From Cryptomeria japonica (Eukaryota; Streptophyta; Pinopsida; Cupressales; Cupressaceae), in contig NC_081411.1 in NCBI RefSeq assembly GCF_030272615.1, forward strand, positions 185,550,449 through 185,614,448: a stretch of 64,000 bases of DNA, in the 5' to 3' direction. This document shows positions 13,432 to 25,083 of the stretch, one piece after another. Every line of letters begins with the position of its first letter. Position 1 is the first letter of the stretch. Under the pieces are notes generated by a model. That model searched no databases. It saw only the letters and a program-made list of their open reading frames with translations, and was not told the origin of the DNA. A program made the translations under genes and the position numbers.

Positions 13432-15037
13432 TGATGCAGAGACAAGAGAATCTAATACAAATTTGCAAATAAAAGGGGTATTTTGGACCCAAACCCCTTA
13501 CACTCCTCAGATGTCTCCAATGCACTCAATGCCTCAATAGGCTCAAAACCTAACACCACCTAAACTAGGTGTGTCTCCTGACTCCACATACTTCAAAGGA
13601 CCTAAAAAAACATGATTCAAAGGCTTTCTAAACCCCTAATCCTCTCTAGCTTCAACACAAACTCAATACATTTATTCAACCAAGCATCTAGCCCTTCAAA
13701 TCGGGTAATTTCCCTTTAACTCAAAAATTTTCCAAAAAACTTTCCCAAAAAAATTACATATTTAGACACCCATTTGGATGTTACACAACATATCCAAAAA
13801 CCAATATAGGTTGTTTTGGACGGACCCTTTGCTGTCCTCAAATGTGCCCCTTTTTAACCTTAAAAACCACCCACTTTACAAAGGAAGTACCAACAAAACT
13901 TAACACCAGGTTGCAAAACTTTGTATAGTATTCAATTAGGTTCCCAAACAAAGGATTTTACAAGTTTTATGGCTTGATTCAACTTCTAAGTGTCCAAAAT
14001 CTAAAACCTTCCTTAAATCACCCTCTAAACTAGGGCTTGCTTAAAATCACGCCTCCAATCACTTCTCTGATCAAATGAAGGTTGTTTCACCATTAAATTG
14101 GTTCCCTCTACTGATTCCAATCATAAAAGATATCCCTCCAATGGCTACTTTAGTGGCTGCTACACTCTAGCCACCATCCCCATGCTCCAATCAACCAACA
14201 AATTCACCATTTGTGAGTGATCACTCTGAAAAACCACTTCAATCCTGCACTTTCATGTTAGTTTGATATGATACAACATTATTTTCCATCCCCAAGTCAC
14301 AGTAAGCACATAAAGGGGATGGATTACATATTCATACTTGAGAAAACAAGGAAAATCAGAGTTTTAAAACAGGACAGTCAATATAAATCCTTAGATCAGA
14401 TTAAAAATGATATAAAATGCTTCAGATCATGCACATTAAATTCCTATCAACCTTCCTCAATGATTATAACTCAAAGATCATCAAAGGAATGCAAGTTTTT
14501 CAAGGAAAATCAAGGTTTTTGCATTAAAATTGTCTCAATCCGTACAACAGCACCTCCAGTCCGTACCATCTGTACTTTCCTCTTTCTTTTTCCATCATAA
14601 ATGATGAATACAACTTCCCCAACCAACCCAAGGTGGTTGGAGGGGTTTACAAATTCATTAAGACTTAAAAACTCAATTTCCCTCCAAAATGCTACTAAAT
14701 GTTGGAATACAAAGATTTTAATTTTCCAACTTTATTTAATAAATTCTACTTGCTAAAATAATTCCAAATCAATGGAATTTTATTTCATATACCTAAATAA
14801 CCCTACCAAAAACCCTACTAACCATTCTAGACCCTTGAAACACTATTGGCCTACTTGACACCATATTTTGTCTTAGGTCCCTTATCAAGACTTATTACAT
14901 TTAAATCAAATTGAGCATTACATAGAGCCATTATTGGCTTCAAAACATTCCAATTCACTTTCAAGGATGCTCTGGGGTCTTTGTTCATGTTTATAATCTC
15001 CTTGCTCTCAGGTGGACTCTTGGATGCTTCTGCATCA
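13432..15037 (-). repeat. 3' LTR of element C
   Basis: This is a 1,606-bp direct repeat of 17189-18793, TGATGCAG to CTGCATCA. Because gag reads on the minus strand this left copy is the 3' LTR. The purine-rich sense strand next to it (GGTGGGG, plus coordinates about 15040-15047) is the likely polypurine tract. Confidence 0.93.
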
Positions 15038-15279
15038 TACACCCCACCAACAAAAGAACTCTTGTCCCAAGAGTGGAACATCTTGGTCTTCCTTCCATGC
15101 ATTCTTCTTGAGGGGAGTCTGCAACTTGTCCCCTAAGTGGTCTGAAACTCATCTTTCCAACCTTTACAACCTGCACCAAACATGTTAGAAACATAATATG
15201 AAAACTTGGAATCTCCACCCTTGGTGGATACTTGCTGTTGTGAACAGTCAACCTTAGCCTGCATAAACTGTCTTTCCAT
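15038..15279 (-). other. Element C spacer between protease stop and 3' LTR
   Basis: About 240 bp of internal sequence. A short frame reads into the LTR (RKTKMFHSWDKSSFVGG), a placement seen in gag-only plant elements that keep a short conserved tail. No pol remnant is recognisable. Confidence 0.4.
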
Positions 15280-17103
15280 CTATATATTAGGATCAGAATG
15301 ACCCCTATTACTGTCCTTCATGGACATGCCTTGATCATCCCTCAATGGTGACACAGTAGGACACCACAAAGTGCCCACCATCACCCCATCTTTCATCATA
15401 GTCTGCTGCCCCACAGTCCTCTTGCATTTGCTGTCAAGAACTTCAGTTTTCACAACCAATAATGAGGATTTTTTCTTCAGGTTTGATACCTCTGACTCAT
15501 GCATCTTCTGCCCCTGCAAATCAACATATGTCTTTGTGCCAAAAACTATTATCCTTTCTCCTTCATTAACATCATTAGGAAGGGGCTGAAGAGTGAAAGA
15601 TTTTCCATCCTTATGCACCTTATACACATTTTCAAAACCATAATGGATTGTTCTACGTGACACTTGCCATGGTCTCCCAAGAATGATATGACAACATGTC
15701 ATAGGAACCACATCACATAAAACTCTATCACTATATCCCCCAATGGAGAAATCAACATAAGTTTGTTCCCTAATGACAATGTTTTGTTCATTGCTGACCC
15801 AAGATGCCCTATATGGTCTATCAAGAGGAAATTTTTGTAACTTCAATTTGTTTACCATTTCATAAGACACCAAATTATCACAGGAACCAGAATCTATAAT
15901 CATCCTACAAACTTTACCATGACTTTTACAATTGGTCCTAAAGATTGATACCTTGGGCTTCTCTTGCTGCTGCATAGGTGCTTTCCCCATCATGAGACAC
16001 TCTCCAACTTTAGGATATGCCTTTGAGGTTCCTTCTTCCTCATCTTGTTGTTTGTAGTCTTCCCGTTGTGTCAAATTCACTCTTTTATCAGTCTTCTTTA
16101 CATAGTTCTCTTTCTCTGGACACTTGTAGAAAGGATGTCCTTCCTCCCCACACTTGTAGCACTTTCCTTGGAAGCTTCTTCCTGCCCCAAATCTGCCACC
16201 TCCTCTTTGTCAATTCTTCTGATCTGCAACTTGTTCCTTACCCTTGTCATTTGGTTCTTGACTCTCTTGGAATCTTCCTCCTCTACCTCTATTTGTTTGT
16301 CCTCTTCTACCACCTTGCCTTTCTTGTCTTCTCTTCAACTTGTCCTCAGCCTTCATGGCTAGTTTGTAACATTCTTCTAAAATTTTTGGTGTAGCCATTG
16401 TCATTTCATCCTGGATGTTATACCTCAAACCCCCAAGATACCTTGCTACCTTCTCTTCCACATCTTCATCATGTGCTGCCCTGATATCTAACTTGTGAAA
16501 TTTTTCAGTATACTTTTGAACATCCATGTCCTTTTGCTTCAGCCCTTGCATCTTTTTGTACAATTGCACCTTATAATCATCCGGAAGGAACTTGTCCTTC
16601 ATCTTGTCCATCACCCTTGGCTATGAGGTGATCTTAAGCAATCCTTTCTTTCCTCTATCTGCCTGCAAGTTATCCCACCACAACAATGCATGGCCCTTCA
16701 TCCTAGACTTAGCAATCTTAACCTTGTACTTATCTTCTACATCTTCACAATCAAAGTAATTTTCAAGAGCACTAAACCAATCAAGTAAAATTTCATCATC
16801 CATCTTACCTTCATACATTGGTAGATCAGTTCTTGTCTTTGAGTCTCCACTTTTGACTGCTTTGAGCAACTTTGCCATCCTTGCTTCTTCAGGATCCAAC
16901 CTCTCTTCTCTTGGTGTTTCTTCTTCTTCATGCTCTTCCTCTCCTCCTTTATCTACCAAGTTCCTCAATCTTTCCATCTCTTCTTTCATCCTTCTATTTT
17001 CTTCTATTTTTTCTCTTACCCATTTTGCAAGCTCTACATTTTTCATCCTCTGAGGCATCTCTTCTTCTTCAGCCATCTTTGTTTTCCTGCTGTATGGAAT
17101 CAA
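15280..17103 (-). pseudogene. Element C gag-protease polyprotein, two stop codons
   Basis: One frame of about 608 codons is broken by two stops (near 16618 and 16210). The N-terminal 100 residues are a charged coiled coil. A retrotransposon Gag core follows (DWFSALENYF, then HALLWWDNLQ), then an RG-rich linker, a CCHC zinc knuckle CYKCGEEGHPFYKC (16121-16162), and a retropepsin-like domain with the active site MIIDSGSCDNLV (near 15886-15897) and ILGRPW. The frame ends at 15280 without any RT. Gag packages the RNA and the protease would cut the polyprotein. This is the TR-GAG type of dependent element, here with a protease. Confidence 0.9.
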
Positions 17104-17172
17104 CTCTGGAAGTCTTCTACAAAGGATTCAACCCACAAGAATTCAAAGAACCTTCTTAAACACAAACTCCTA

Positions 17173-17185
17173 TGCTCTGATACCA
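17173..17185 (-). promoter_or_regulatory. Primer-binding site of element C (initiator tRNA-Met)
   Basis: Three bases inside the 5' LTR the minus strand reads TGGTATCAGAGC, the usual plant site complementary to the 3' end of initiator tRNA-Met. It fixes the 5' LTR as the right-hand one. Confidence 0.9.
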
Positions 17186-17188
17186 ATC

Positions 17189-18793
17189 TGATGCAGAGAC
17201 AAGAGAATCTAATACAAATTTGCAAATAAAAGGGGTATTTTGGACCCAAACCCCTTACACTCCTCAGATGTCTCCAATGCACTCAATGCCTCAATAGGCT
17301 CAAAACCTAACACCACCTAAACTAGGTGTGTCTCCTGACTCCACATACTTCAAAGGACCTCAAAAAACATGATTCAAAGGCTTTCTAAATGCCTAAGCCT
17401 CTCTAGCTTCAACACAAACTCAATACATTTATTCAACCAAGCATCTAGCCCTTCAAATCGGGTAATTTCCCTTTAACTCAAAACTTTTCCAAAAACCTTG
17501 CCCAAAAAAATTAAATATTTAGACACCCAATTGGATGTTACACAACATATCCGAAAACCAATATAGGTTGTTTTGGACGGACCCTTTGCTGTCCTCAAAT
17601 GTGCCCCTTTTTAACCTTAAAAACCACCCACTTTACAAAGGAAGTACCAACAAAACTTAACACCAGGTTGCAAAAATTTGTACAGTATTCAATTAGGTTC
17701 CCAAACAAAGGATTTTACAATTTTTATGTCTTGATTCAACTTCTAAGTGTCCAAACTCTAAAACCTTCCTTAAATCACCCTCTAAACTAGGGCTTGCTTA
17801 AAATCACACCTCCAATCACTTCTCTGATCAAATGAAGGTTGTTTCACCATTGAATTGGTGCCCTCTACTGATTTCAATCATAAAAGATATCCCTCCAATG
17901 GCTAATTTAGTGGCTGCTACACTCTAGCCTCCATCCCCATGCTCCAATCAACCAACAAATTCACCATTTGTGAGTGATCACTCTGAAAAACCACTTCAAT
18001 CCTGCACTATCATGTTAGTTTGATATGATACAACATTATTTTCCATCCCCAAGTCACAGTAAGCACATAAAGGGGATGGATTACATATTCATACTTGAGA
18101 AAACAAGGAAAATCAGAGTTTTAAAACAGGACAGTCAATATAAATCCTTAGATCAGATTAAAAATGATATAAAATGCTTCAGATCATGCACATTAAATTC
18201 CTATCAACCTTCCTCAATGATTATAACTCAAAGATCATCAAAGGAATGCAAGTTTTTCAAGGAAAATCAAGGTTTTTGCATTAAAACTGTCTCAATCCGT
18301 ACAACAGCACCTCCAGTCCGTACCATCTGTACTTTCCTCTTTTTTTTCCATCATAAATGATGAATACAACTTCCCCAACCAACCCAAGGTGGTTGGAGGG
18401 GTTTACAAATTCATTAAGACTTAAAAACTCAATTTCCCTCCAAAATGCTACTAAATGTTGGAATACAAAGATTTTAATTTTCCAACTTTATTTAATACAT
18501 TCTATTTGCTAAAATAATTCCAAATCAATGGAATTTTATTTCATATACCTAAATAACCCTACCAAAAACCCTACTAACCATTCTAGACCCTTGAAACACT
18601 ATTGGCCTACTTGACACCATATTTTGTCTTAGGTCCCTTATCAAGACTTATTACATTTAAATCAAATTGAGCATTAAATAGAGCCATTATTGGCTTCAAA
18701 ACATTCCAATTCACTTTCAAGGATGCTCTGGGGTCTTTGTTCATGTTTATAATCTCCTTGCTCTTAGGTGGACTCTTGGATGCTCCTGCATCA
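17189..18793 (-). repeat. 5' LTR of element C
   Basis: This is a 1,605-bp direct repeat of 13432-15037, bounded by the primer-binding site on the left and by the duplicated target AAAAG on the right. Differences from the 3' copy are few and scattered. Confidence 0.93.
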
Positions 18794-21110
18794 AAAAGTA
18801 ATTAGAGGAATGCGAGAGGGTAATCTGATGATCATAACAAAACATAGTCAATTCTTCTGAGGAGAAATATGATGCATTATCCGCCACAATCTTTTGAAGA
18901 ACCCCAAAATGAACTAGGATGTAATCCTTGAAAAAACTACACATAACCTCTGAGTTCGCCTTTTTAGTGGGAATGGCTTCTACCCACTTGGTAAAGTAGT
19001 CAGTTGCTGTCAAAATATACATATGACCAGCACTGGAATGAGGGTTTATTGGGCCTATGAAATCAATGCCCCATTGCTTGAAAGGTTCATCTATTACTAC
19101 AGGCCTTAGAGGGAGAGTCACCAAATGTGGCTTTCCAGAAAAAAGTTGACATTTCTCACACTCTTTAACATAAATATATGCATCCCTAAACATGTCGGGC
19201 CAATAAAAACAATTCCTCAGAATTTTGAAAGCAGTAACAGACGATGAGAAGTATCCCCCACAAGCTTCACCATGATAGGCCTCCACGAGCTTTTGCTATT
19301 GAGGTTTATCTACACACCTTAAATATGTTCCATCTAAACCTTTTTTGTATAAAACATCTTGCCAAATTACATACTTAGTAGCTTTTAACTTTAAATTCCT
19401 TTGTTCTTTTGCTGACAAATGGCTTGGGCAGCTACCATAAGTTAAATAATAAGCCACATCAGAGAACCAGGTATCCTACAATCCAACTAAAAGAGTTAAT
19501 GGCAACTCGGCTTCAGTTTCCACCTCATTTTCCACTATTAGCCTGCATAAGCCTTGTCCTTTGACTATCTTCATGGGGTGAATATCTAAGTCATATTCTT
19601 GAATTTTTGTTACCCAAGTTGCTCTCTTATTTAGTCCAACCTCCTATTGAGTTAAAATGTTTTTTACTGCTGAATCTGGATCAAAAAATAAAGAGTGAGA
19701 ATGCAAAATATAGTACCGAAACTGTTTCATGACTTTTACTACAGCATAGGCATGTTTCTCCAAAAGGGAATACTTAAGCTCATGCTTCTTGAGCGGAATA
19801 CTCATGAATGCTATAGGTGCTTCAGCCCCATATTTATCCAACTGTAACAGAATCCCAGACATCGTATGCTCTGATGCATAACAATACAAAATGAAGTCCT
19901 TTGTGAAATCTGGATTAACAAGAGTACGCGCATTTGCAACTGAACCTTTAATTCTTTTGAAAGCATCTTTGGCCTCTTCAGTCCACTTGAAAGGATGTTG
20001 CTCACTTAACAAGCTGATGATGTGTTTTGTGGTCTCTGCAAACTCCAGAACAAATCTTCTTAAGAAATTCACTTGACCAAAGAACGATCTTACTCCAGTC
20101 CAGTTAGAAGGTAAACTGAGACATTGAATTGCATGAACCCTCTCAAGATCGATCTTGACTCCTTCCTTTGAGACAATGTGTCCTAACAATTTGCCTTCTG
20201 TGACACAAAAAATTGATTTCTTTGGATTCAAAGAGATTCCGTGCTCATGATAGCATTGCAGTACTGCACTCAAATCTCTAAGATGATCTTTCCTTTCTTT
20301 TGAAAACACCGTGAGGTCATCCAGGTAAACAACAATAATTCTATCTTGAAAATCCTTAAAAGAGGAATCCATAGCCCTTTGAAAAGTGGCTCCGACATTT
20401 ATTAAACCAAATGGCATGCGGTTATATGAAAATGTTCCCCATGGAGTGATGAACGCTGTCTTGTGTTGTTCATGCTCTGCTACAGTAATCTGATTGTAAC
20501 CAGAAAAACCATCCAACATCGACATCATCTTTGACCTGGACACCGTCTACAAAATGTGGTCCATATTGGGTAAAGCATAGTTGTCCTTTAGACTCGCTTG
20601 ATTCAAATTTTGAAAATCAACACAAATACGGATTTTCCCATTCTTCTTCCTTACGGGCACAATGTTGGCTACCCAAGTAGAATGACCAATTGGATATATG
20701 ATTCTACCATTAAGCATTTTATCAACTTCCTTAAAAATTGCACCCGCCATAATGGGATTAAAATTCCTCAATTTTTGTCTAAATGGAGAAACGCCTAGCT
20801 TCAATGGAATTTGATGCTGAAAATGTCCATTTCTAAACTCCTTCAGGTCGTCATAGGACCAAGCAAAGACATCAATGTATTTTTTAAGCAGTGTGCCAAG
20901 TGCTCGCTTTTCCTCCATAGAACAACACTTGCCAATTGTTACTTCTTTTGGGTTGGATTCATCACCCAAATTTATTTTCTCACAATTTCCTCTTCTGTCA
21001 TCCTTGGGAACTTTCTTACCTATGAATGCATCATCCCTAGTGAAAAATCTCTCTAGAGTCACTAGTCCCTTCGAAATTTTGTTACCTTTGAGCTAAATAA
21101 AACTATTTGT
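18794..21110 (-). pseudogene. Element B pol: RT, RNase H and N-terminal integrase
   Basis: This is a Ty3/gypsy reverse transcriptase in one frame from about 21062. It has PVRKKNGKIRICVDFQNLN, then MLDGFSGYNQI, PFGLINVGATFQ and the catalytic IIVVYLDD (YLDD at 20316-20327). The ordinary RNase H follows (PDFTKDFILYCYASEH, PLKKHELKYS). The integrase zinc region is near 19286-19140 with HGEACGGYF, so the second zinc His is Tyr. The core follows, with Asp in WGIDFIGP (near 19064) and Asp in KIVADNASYF (near 18881). Element C interrupts it at SNYF. Stops near 20546, 19643, 19480 and 19300 disable it. A reads nearly the same residues at all these motifs. Confidence 0.93.
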
Positions 21111-21309
21111 AGGATCTACCTCTGGGTCTGGACTAAACTCTTTGCAGACATTCTCAGATCCTTCAAAATATGACTGAGAAAATGATTGAGCACATTCTAG
21201 GAAATCTTTGATCTATGCATCCGCATCAAATACTTGCCAATGATTTACATTATCGGGGACACTGGGCCTATAGATCATTTCAATCCTATATGAGTTATCC
21301 TAAAAGTTT

Positions 21310-21695
21310 GTATGCGGTAATAAAAGTGAGGCTAAAACAACTAATGAATCTGCCCTACTATTTTGCTCCCTCAGAATGGCTTCAATCGAGAAAGCATCAA
21401 AGAATGCTAACTCATCCCAAACCCTATTCCTGTAATGTCTCAACTTGTCATTCTTAACTATATAAACATTTCTCACCTATCAGACAATCAACTTTGCATC
21501 ACCTTTAACTTTAAGAAATTTGATACCTTTACATCTGGCCTCACTTAATCCTAATAATAATGACTCATACTCTGTAGTATTATTAGTATTCTTAAAATCC
21601 AACTTGAAAGAAAACGGGAGAATATTACCAGTAGGTGACAGCAAAACCACCCCTACTCCTGAACCGAAGTTGGCATAGCTTCCATCAAATTCCAT
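21310..21695 (-). pseudogene. Element B archaeal-type RNase H domain, between protease and RT
   Basis: The frame of pol continues from the protease into a second RNase H of the RVT_3 (archaeal-like) type. The four acidic catalytic positions are visible: MEFDGSYANFGSGVGVVLLS, NTTEYESLLLG, LKVKGDAKLIV and REQNSRADSLV. A stop lies at about 21478 between the third and fourth. This domain should remove RNA from RNA-DNA hybrids or assist polypurine-primer processing. In Tat elements as usually described it follows the ordinary RNase H and precedes integrase. Here it precedes RT, and element A has the same order at 39000-39390, so the placement is not a rearrangement private to B. Confidence 0.85.
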
Positions 21696-22694
21696 CTGCC
21701 TTAACCCGTCAAGTTCGTCAACAACCTCGACTGGTTCCCTTTCACCAGGAGCAAGAATGAGACAGTTTCCAAACTCACATTCTTGAAACAAAATTTGGGC
21801 TTTGGGGTTATCTGAAGGAAAAATAGTGTACTTATTTTTAGGCTTAGGTTCAAGCTTGATTTTTTGTTTTCCAAGGGGAATGATGGCTTCAGACCAGTCC
21901 ATTTTGATTTCACCTCCAAGGTCCTTGCAAAATGTTCTACTCAAAAGTATTTCGTAACTCGCTGGAATATCAGCAACCAGGATAGTTAATCTTACTCTTT
22001 TGTCAGGGCATGCTGCCATCACTGCTTGGACATCTTTTACTTGTCCAATAAGAGGAACCTATTTTCCATCCATCGAAAAGCATCTCCCAAACATTTTAGT
22101 GAGGGTCAGACCTAGAGATTTAGCCACAGGCGAAGGCATTATGTTGTCTAATGCCTCTAATGCCCCTAAATCTATTATGCAATTGCTAAGCTTCTGACCA
22201 TTCAAGAGAAGGGATATATAGAAAGGTTCAGGCTTTGGAATCTCAACCTCAAGTCTAGATTTTTCATCATGAAAAGCACAAGGATCAACTAGGTTAGCTA
22301 ATGAGCACGGGGCGGATGAAGACCTTTCTGCAGTAGCTAAATCACTATTCTCCACACATCCGTGTTCTTGGGACTCTGAAGAGGAATATCCCTTAACATA
22401 TTTGACCAATTTATCCAGTTCTTTTGGCTTCAACTTCAAATACTCAGTGGTAGGAAGTTGAACAGTAGAGGCCTTACAGAACTCAATGATATCAAAGGAG
22501 GAGGAAGAGGAAGTACTATTATTATCTTCATGGTTCCTTTGCAAAATCCTAACTTTAGGGACCTTTGAAAAACTATTACTTGGGAGATCTTTGCCTTTGA
22601 AATTACTTCTAGAAGGATTTACAAAAGAAGAAGCCTGAGAAATTCGTTGATTCCTTATTAAAATCGCACATGAAGGACCTTCAAGAGTTGCCAA
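21696..22694 (-). pseudogene. Element B protease region
   Basis: A retropepsin-like domain follows gag in a different frame. The active site region reads NCIIDLGALEALDNIMP where a D-S-G or D-T-G triad is expected. The Ser is replaced by Leu, and a 9-bp tandem duplication (GCATTAGAG, GCATTAGAC) adds three residues just after it, so the enzyme was inactive. The following segment (LTILVADIPASYEILLSRTF, then KYTIFPSD) is shared with element A (39723 downward). An in-frame stop lies near 22060. The charged N-terminal 140 residues (22694-22270) link gag to the protease. Confidence 0.8.
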
Positions 22695-22722
22695 AATGTT
22701 ACTACCTCTTTCCGAATCTTAC

Positions 22723-23718
22723 TCATACTCGAGGTAGAATGTTCGAGTCACTAGGTACCTCTTGAATTCTTTCTACTTTAGTGAACTCTCCTAATTCATC
22801 TTTTGTATTTTGCATATGAACATGTCTTATCATATCAGGACAAGAAATCCTATCATGATCAGTGGTAAGATGGAATGAGCACATGACACCTTTGCCAGGA
22901 GGTGCCTCTATTTGAAATCTTTGTGGAACAACAGGCAATTGCAACAGTCGTCCATAATTATATTGATTTGAAGTTTTCCTGCTTATATCTTGATAAGGTT
23001 GTGGATAAGAGCTTCCAGGCTTAGGTATCTGCCTCTTCAGAGCAATTATATCATTGACAAGCTGCTAAACAACTGGATCAGTGGAAGAGGTAGAGGCTTG
23101 AGATTGGCCTTAGGGGGTTTGTATATCTTTTCTCCATTTTCTAGCTGTTATCAGATCATCCTCAAGCTATATAGCCTCATTTTGTGCAGTCTCTAGATCA
23201 GCCAGCCTACTTCTTCTAAGGTGAAAACCCACGTCAGGTGGCATGGAATTTATGAAGAAACATTGTTGATTATCTGCAGTCGGTCTTTTGGCTTGAGGAA
23301 TTCTATGGATAATCTTATTATACCTTGCTACATAATCCCTCATTGGCTCATGAATTTCCTTTTTCATCTATGTGAGTTGAGCTAGTAGCAAATGTTCATC
23401 ATCAACACTTTTGAACCTTTTCTCAAAAGCGGTTTTCATTGTTTGCCAGTCAGTTATGGATCCTGCTCGCAGATGGTTGAACCATTCTGCTGCCCCTTTA
23501 GTGAGAGTTTGGGAAAAAAGCCTAACAACCACGTCCTCATATTGGACTGCTAGGATTCCAGTGGCCACATTAAAAGAATTCAAGTTCTCTTCAACTGAGA
23601 CTTTTCCGTCCCCATTATACTTGGGTAAAACATCCCTTGCCCCTTTTGGAAGTGGATTATGAGCTGCGAGGGCAAGTGGTCCAATAGCTGTACCCCAAGG
23701 TTGAGCCATAATGAACAC
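22723..23718 (-). pseudogene. Element B gag
   Basis: The Gag core begins at 23718 and carries AAEWFNHLRAGSITDWQTMK and FEKRF, typical of the Retrotrans_gag family. A stop at 23368 separates MKKEIHEPMRDYVARYNKII in the same frame. Further on is a C-x2-H-x4-H-x4-C knuckle (CSFHLTTDHDRISC, near 22840-22881) of the kind seen in Tat and Athila gags. It assembles the particle and binds the RNA. The pol frame overlaps or follows in another frame, which may reflect decay or a true frameshift. Confidence 0.85.
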
Positions 23719-24126
23719 AGGGTAAATGGTTACAGGAGGAGGAGCTTGAACTCAAGTAAGCATTAGTGCTTGCCAAGGAGAAGAAGAAGGTATAAGGGTA
23801 ACTCTGATAGGAGAAGAAGGTCTGCTCTTGGCTTTTCTTTTAGGAGTAAAGTTTGTGGCAAATGGCAGGCCTTGTAATTCTTCAAAACAATTATCAACTA
23901 TTCCTTCTCTCCTTTATGCTCTTGTATATGGACGAGAATCCAGTGTTATCACTCTTAGGAATAATAAGCTGTTTCAAGCAAGACTCAATCTCAATAGTTT
24001 TCCTGAATTATTAAACTATTTCTTCTACAAAGTGAACTTTGAGCAATTTTGCCAATTATGGGCTCAATTTCGTTATGTCTACAACATACCAATCTACTGA
24101 AAATTTGGTTTTCTCTTTGTTTCGTT
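23719..24126 (-). other. Element B untranslated leader before gag
   Basis: About 400 bp between the primer-binding site and gag. It shows no coding motif on either strand and is read as the leader that would hold the packaging signal. Short frames on the plus strand here look like chance. Confidence 0.5.
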
Positions 24127-24146
24127 TTCCCCAGCACAGTTGCCAA
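24127..24146 (-). promoter_or_regulatory. Primer-binding site of element B (Tat/Athila-like)
   Basis: Five bases inside the 5' LTR the minus strand reads TTGGCAACTGTGCTGGGGAA. The spacing TTGGC..C.GTGC.GGGGA resembles the sites used by Tat and Athila elements and differs clearly from the tRNA-Met site of element C. The exact tRNA is not assigned. Confidence 0.6.
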
Positions 24147-24726
24147 AAATCTGTTAGTGAACAGATTTGCTCTTTTTTTAAATGATTAATTTTGAACTCT
24201 ATTACCTTATTCTAAGAACAAGTGTTTCACTAAACAGTTGGGTAAGTGTTGTTCAAATCACCTCCCTCTGAACTTTTGCATAGGTACAACTCCCTATCTT
24301 AGTTTTTCAAGGAATTTGCTAAACTATTTATGTCTGAAAAGAATCTTTTAACCCGAAAGTGTGTAAGGCTGCCTATTTCATTCTTGGATGAAAGGCTGAA
24401 ATTCTTTGCATGTTTCAAAAAGACGAAAAGCCATTTTCCTAACTTTCAATGTATGTAACCATAGCAACTAAAACAAAGTTCAATATACTTTTTTCACAAA
24501 TCTAATAAAGGATGAACAAACTTAAGGAAAAATAAATCTACGCTCGATCATGAATCTTTCCTAAAGTAAATAAAACATTCAAAGGAAAGAACATCAGAGG
24601 AATAATAAGTTACTGTAATGGAAAGATCATTACTATTACTTGATCAGATAAACATACACAAAGACATGTATCTATTCGGATTCAAAATATATAGATTTTC
24701 CTTCTCCCAAAAAATAATATGATTAG

Positions 24727-24763
<37 letters not shown>

Positions 24764-25083
24764 TTATGTGACAAAGACACAAAAATACATCTCCCAATTT
24801 TCTTCCATTCTAGGTTTTAATAGTCTGATTCTTCCTTTGATAAAACAGAAAATACCAAAAACGAAGCGAAAAACTCCCAGAATTAGTCACTAAATCTAGC
24901 CCCTATACCATCTACTTTTACTTAATTTATAGTTTAAAACAGGGGAGGTCTCCCTGAAAACTCGACCACCCCCCGTAAACAGTTATGAAACCAACAAGAA
25001 GTATTTTGGGACAGATGTCCCAAAGTCTTTGCATAACCAAGAGAATTAACAAAAATAAAGGAAACTAGCCCTAAATTAATGCA

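Larger units (their letters stand above)
13432..18793 (-). mobile_element. Element C: non-autonomous gag-protease LTR retrotransposon, 5.36 kb
   Basis: Two LTRs of 1,606 and 1,605 bp, each running TGATGCAG to CTGCATCA, enclose a gag-protease frame on the minus strand. The flanking 5 bp are GAAAG (13427-13431) and AAAAG (18794-18798), a target duplication with one mismatch. The insertion split the integrase of element B between codons for SNYF and P. No RT, RNase H or integrase is present, so mobility needed enzymes from another element. By eye the first 235 LTR bases differ at about four positions, fewer than the B LTRs, which agrees with a later insertion. Confidence 0.93.

Noticed and set aside
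16017..17229. Several plus-strand ORFs rich in Ser, Leu and Phe
   Set aside because: Antisense shadows of the charged gag coding sequence of element C.
14268..18360. Plus-strand ORFs at 14268-14600 and 18025-18360 with the same protein
   Set aside because: They are the same stretch of the two C LTRs read in antisense; no protein motif.
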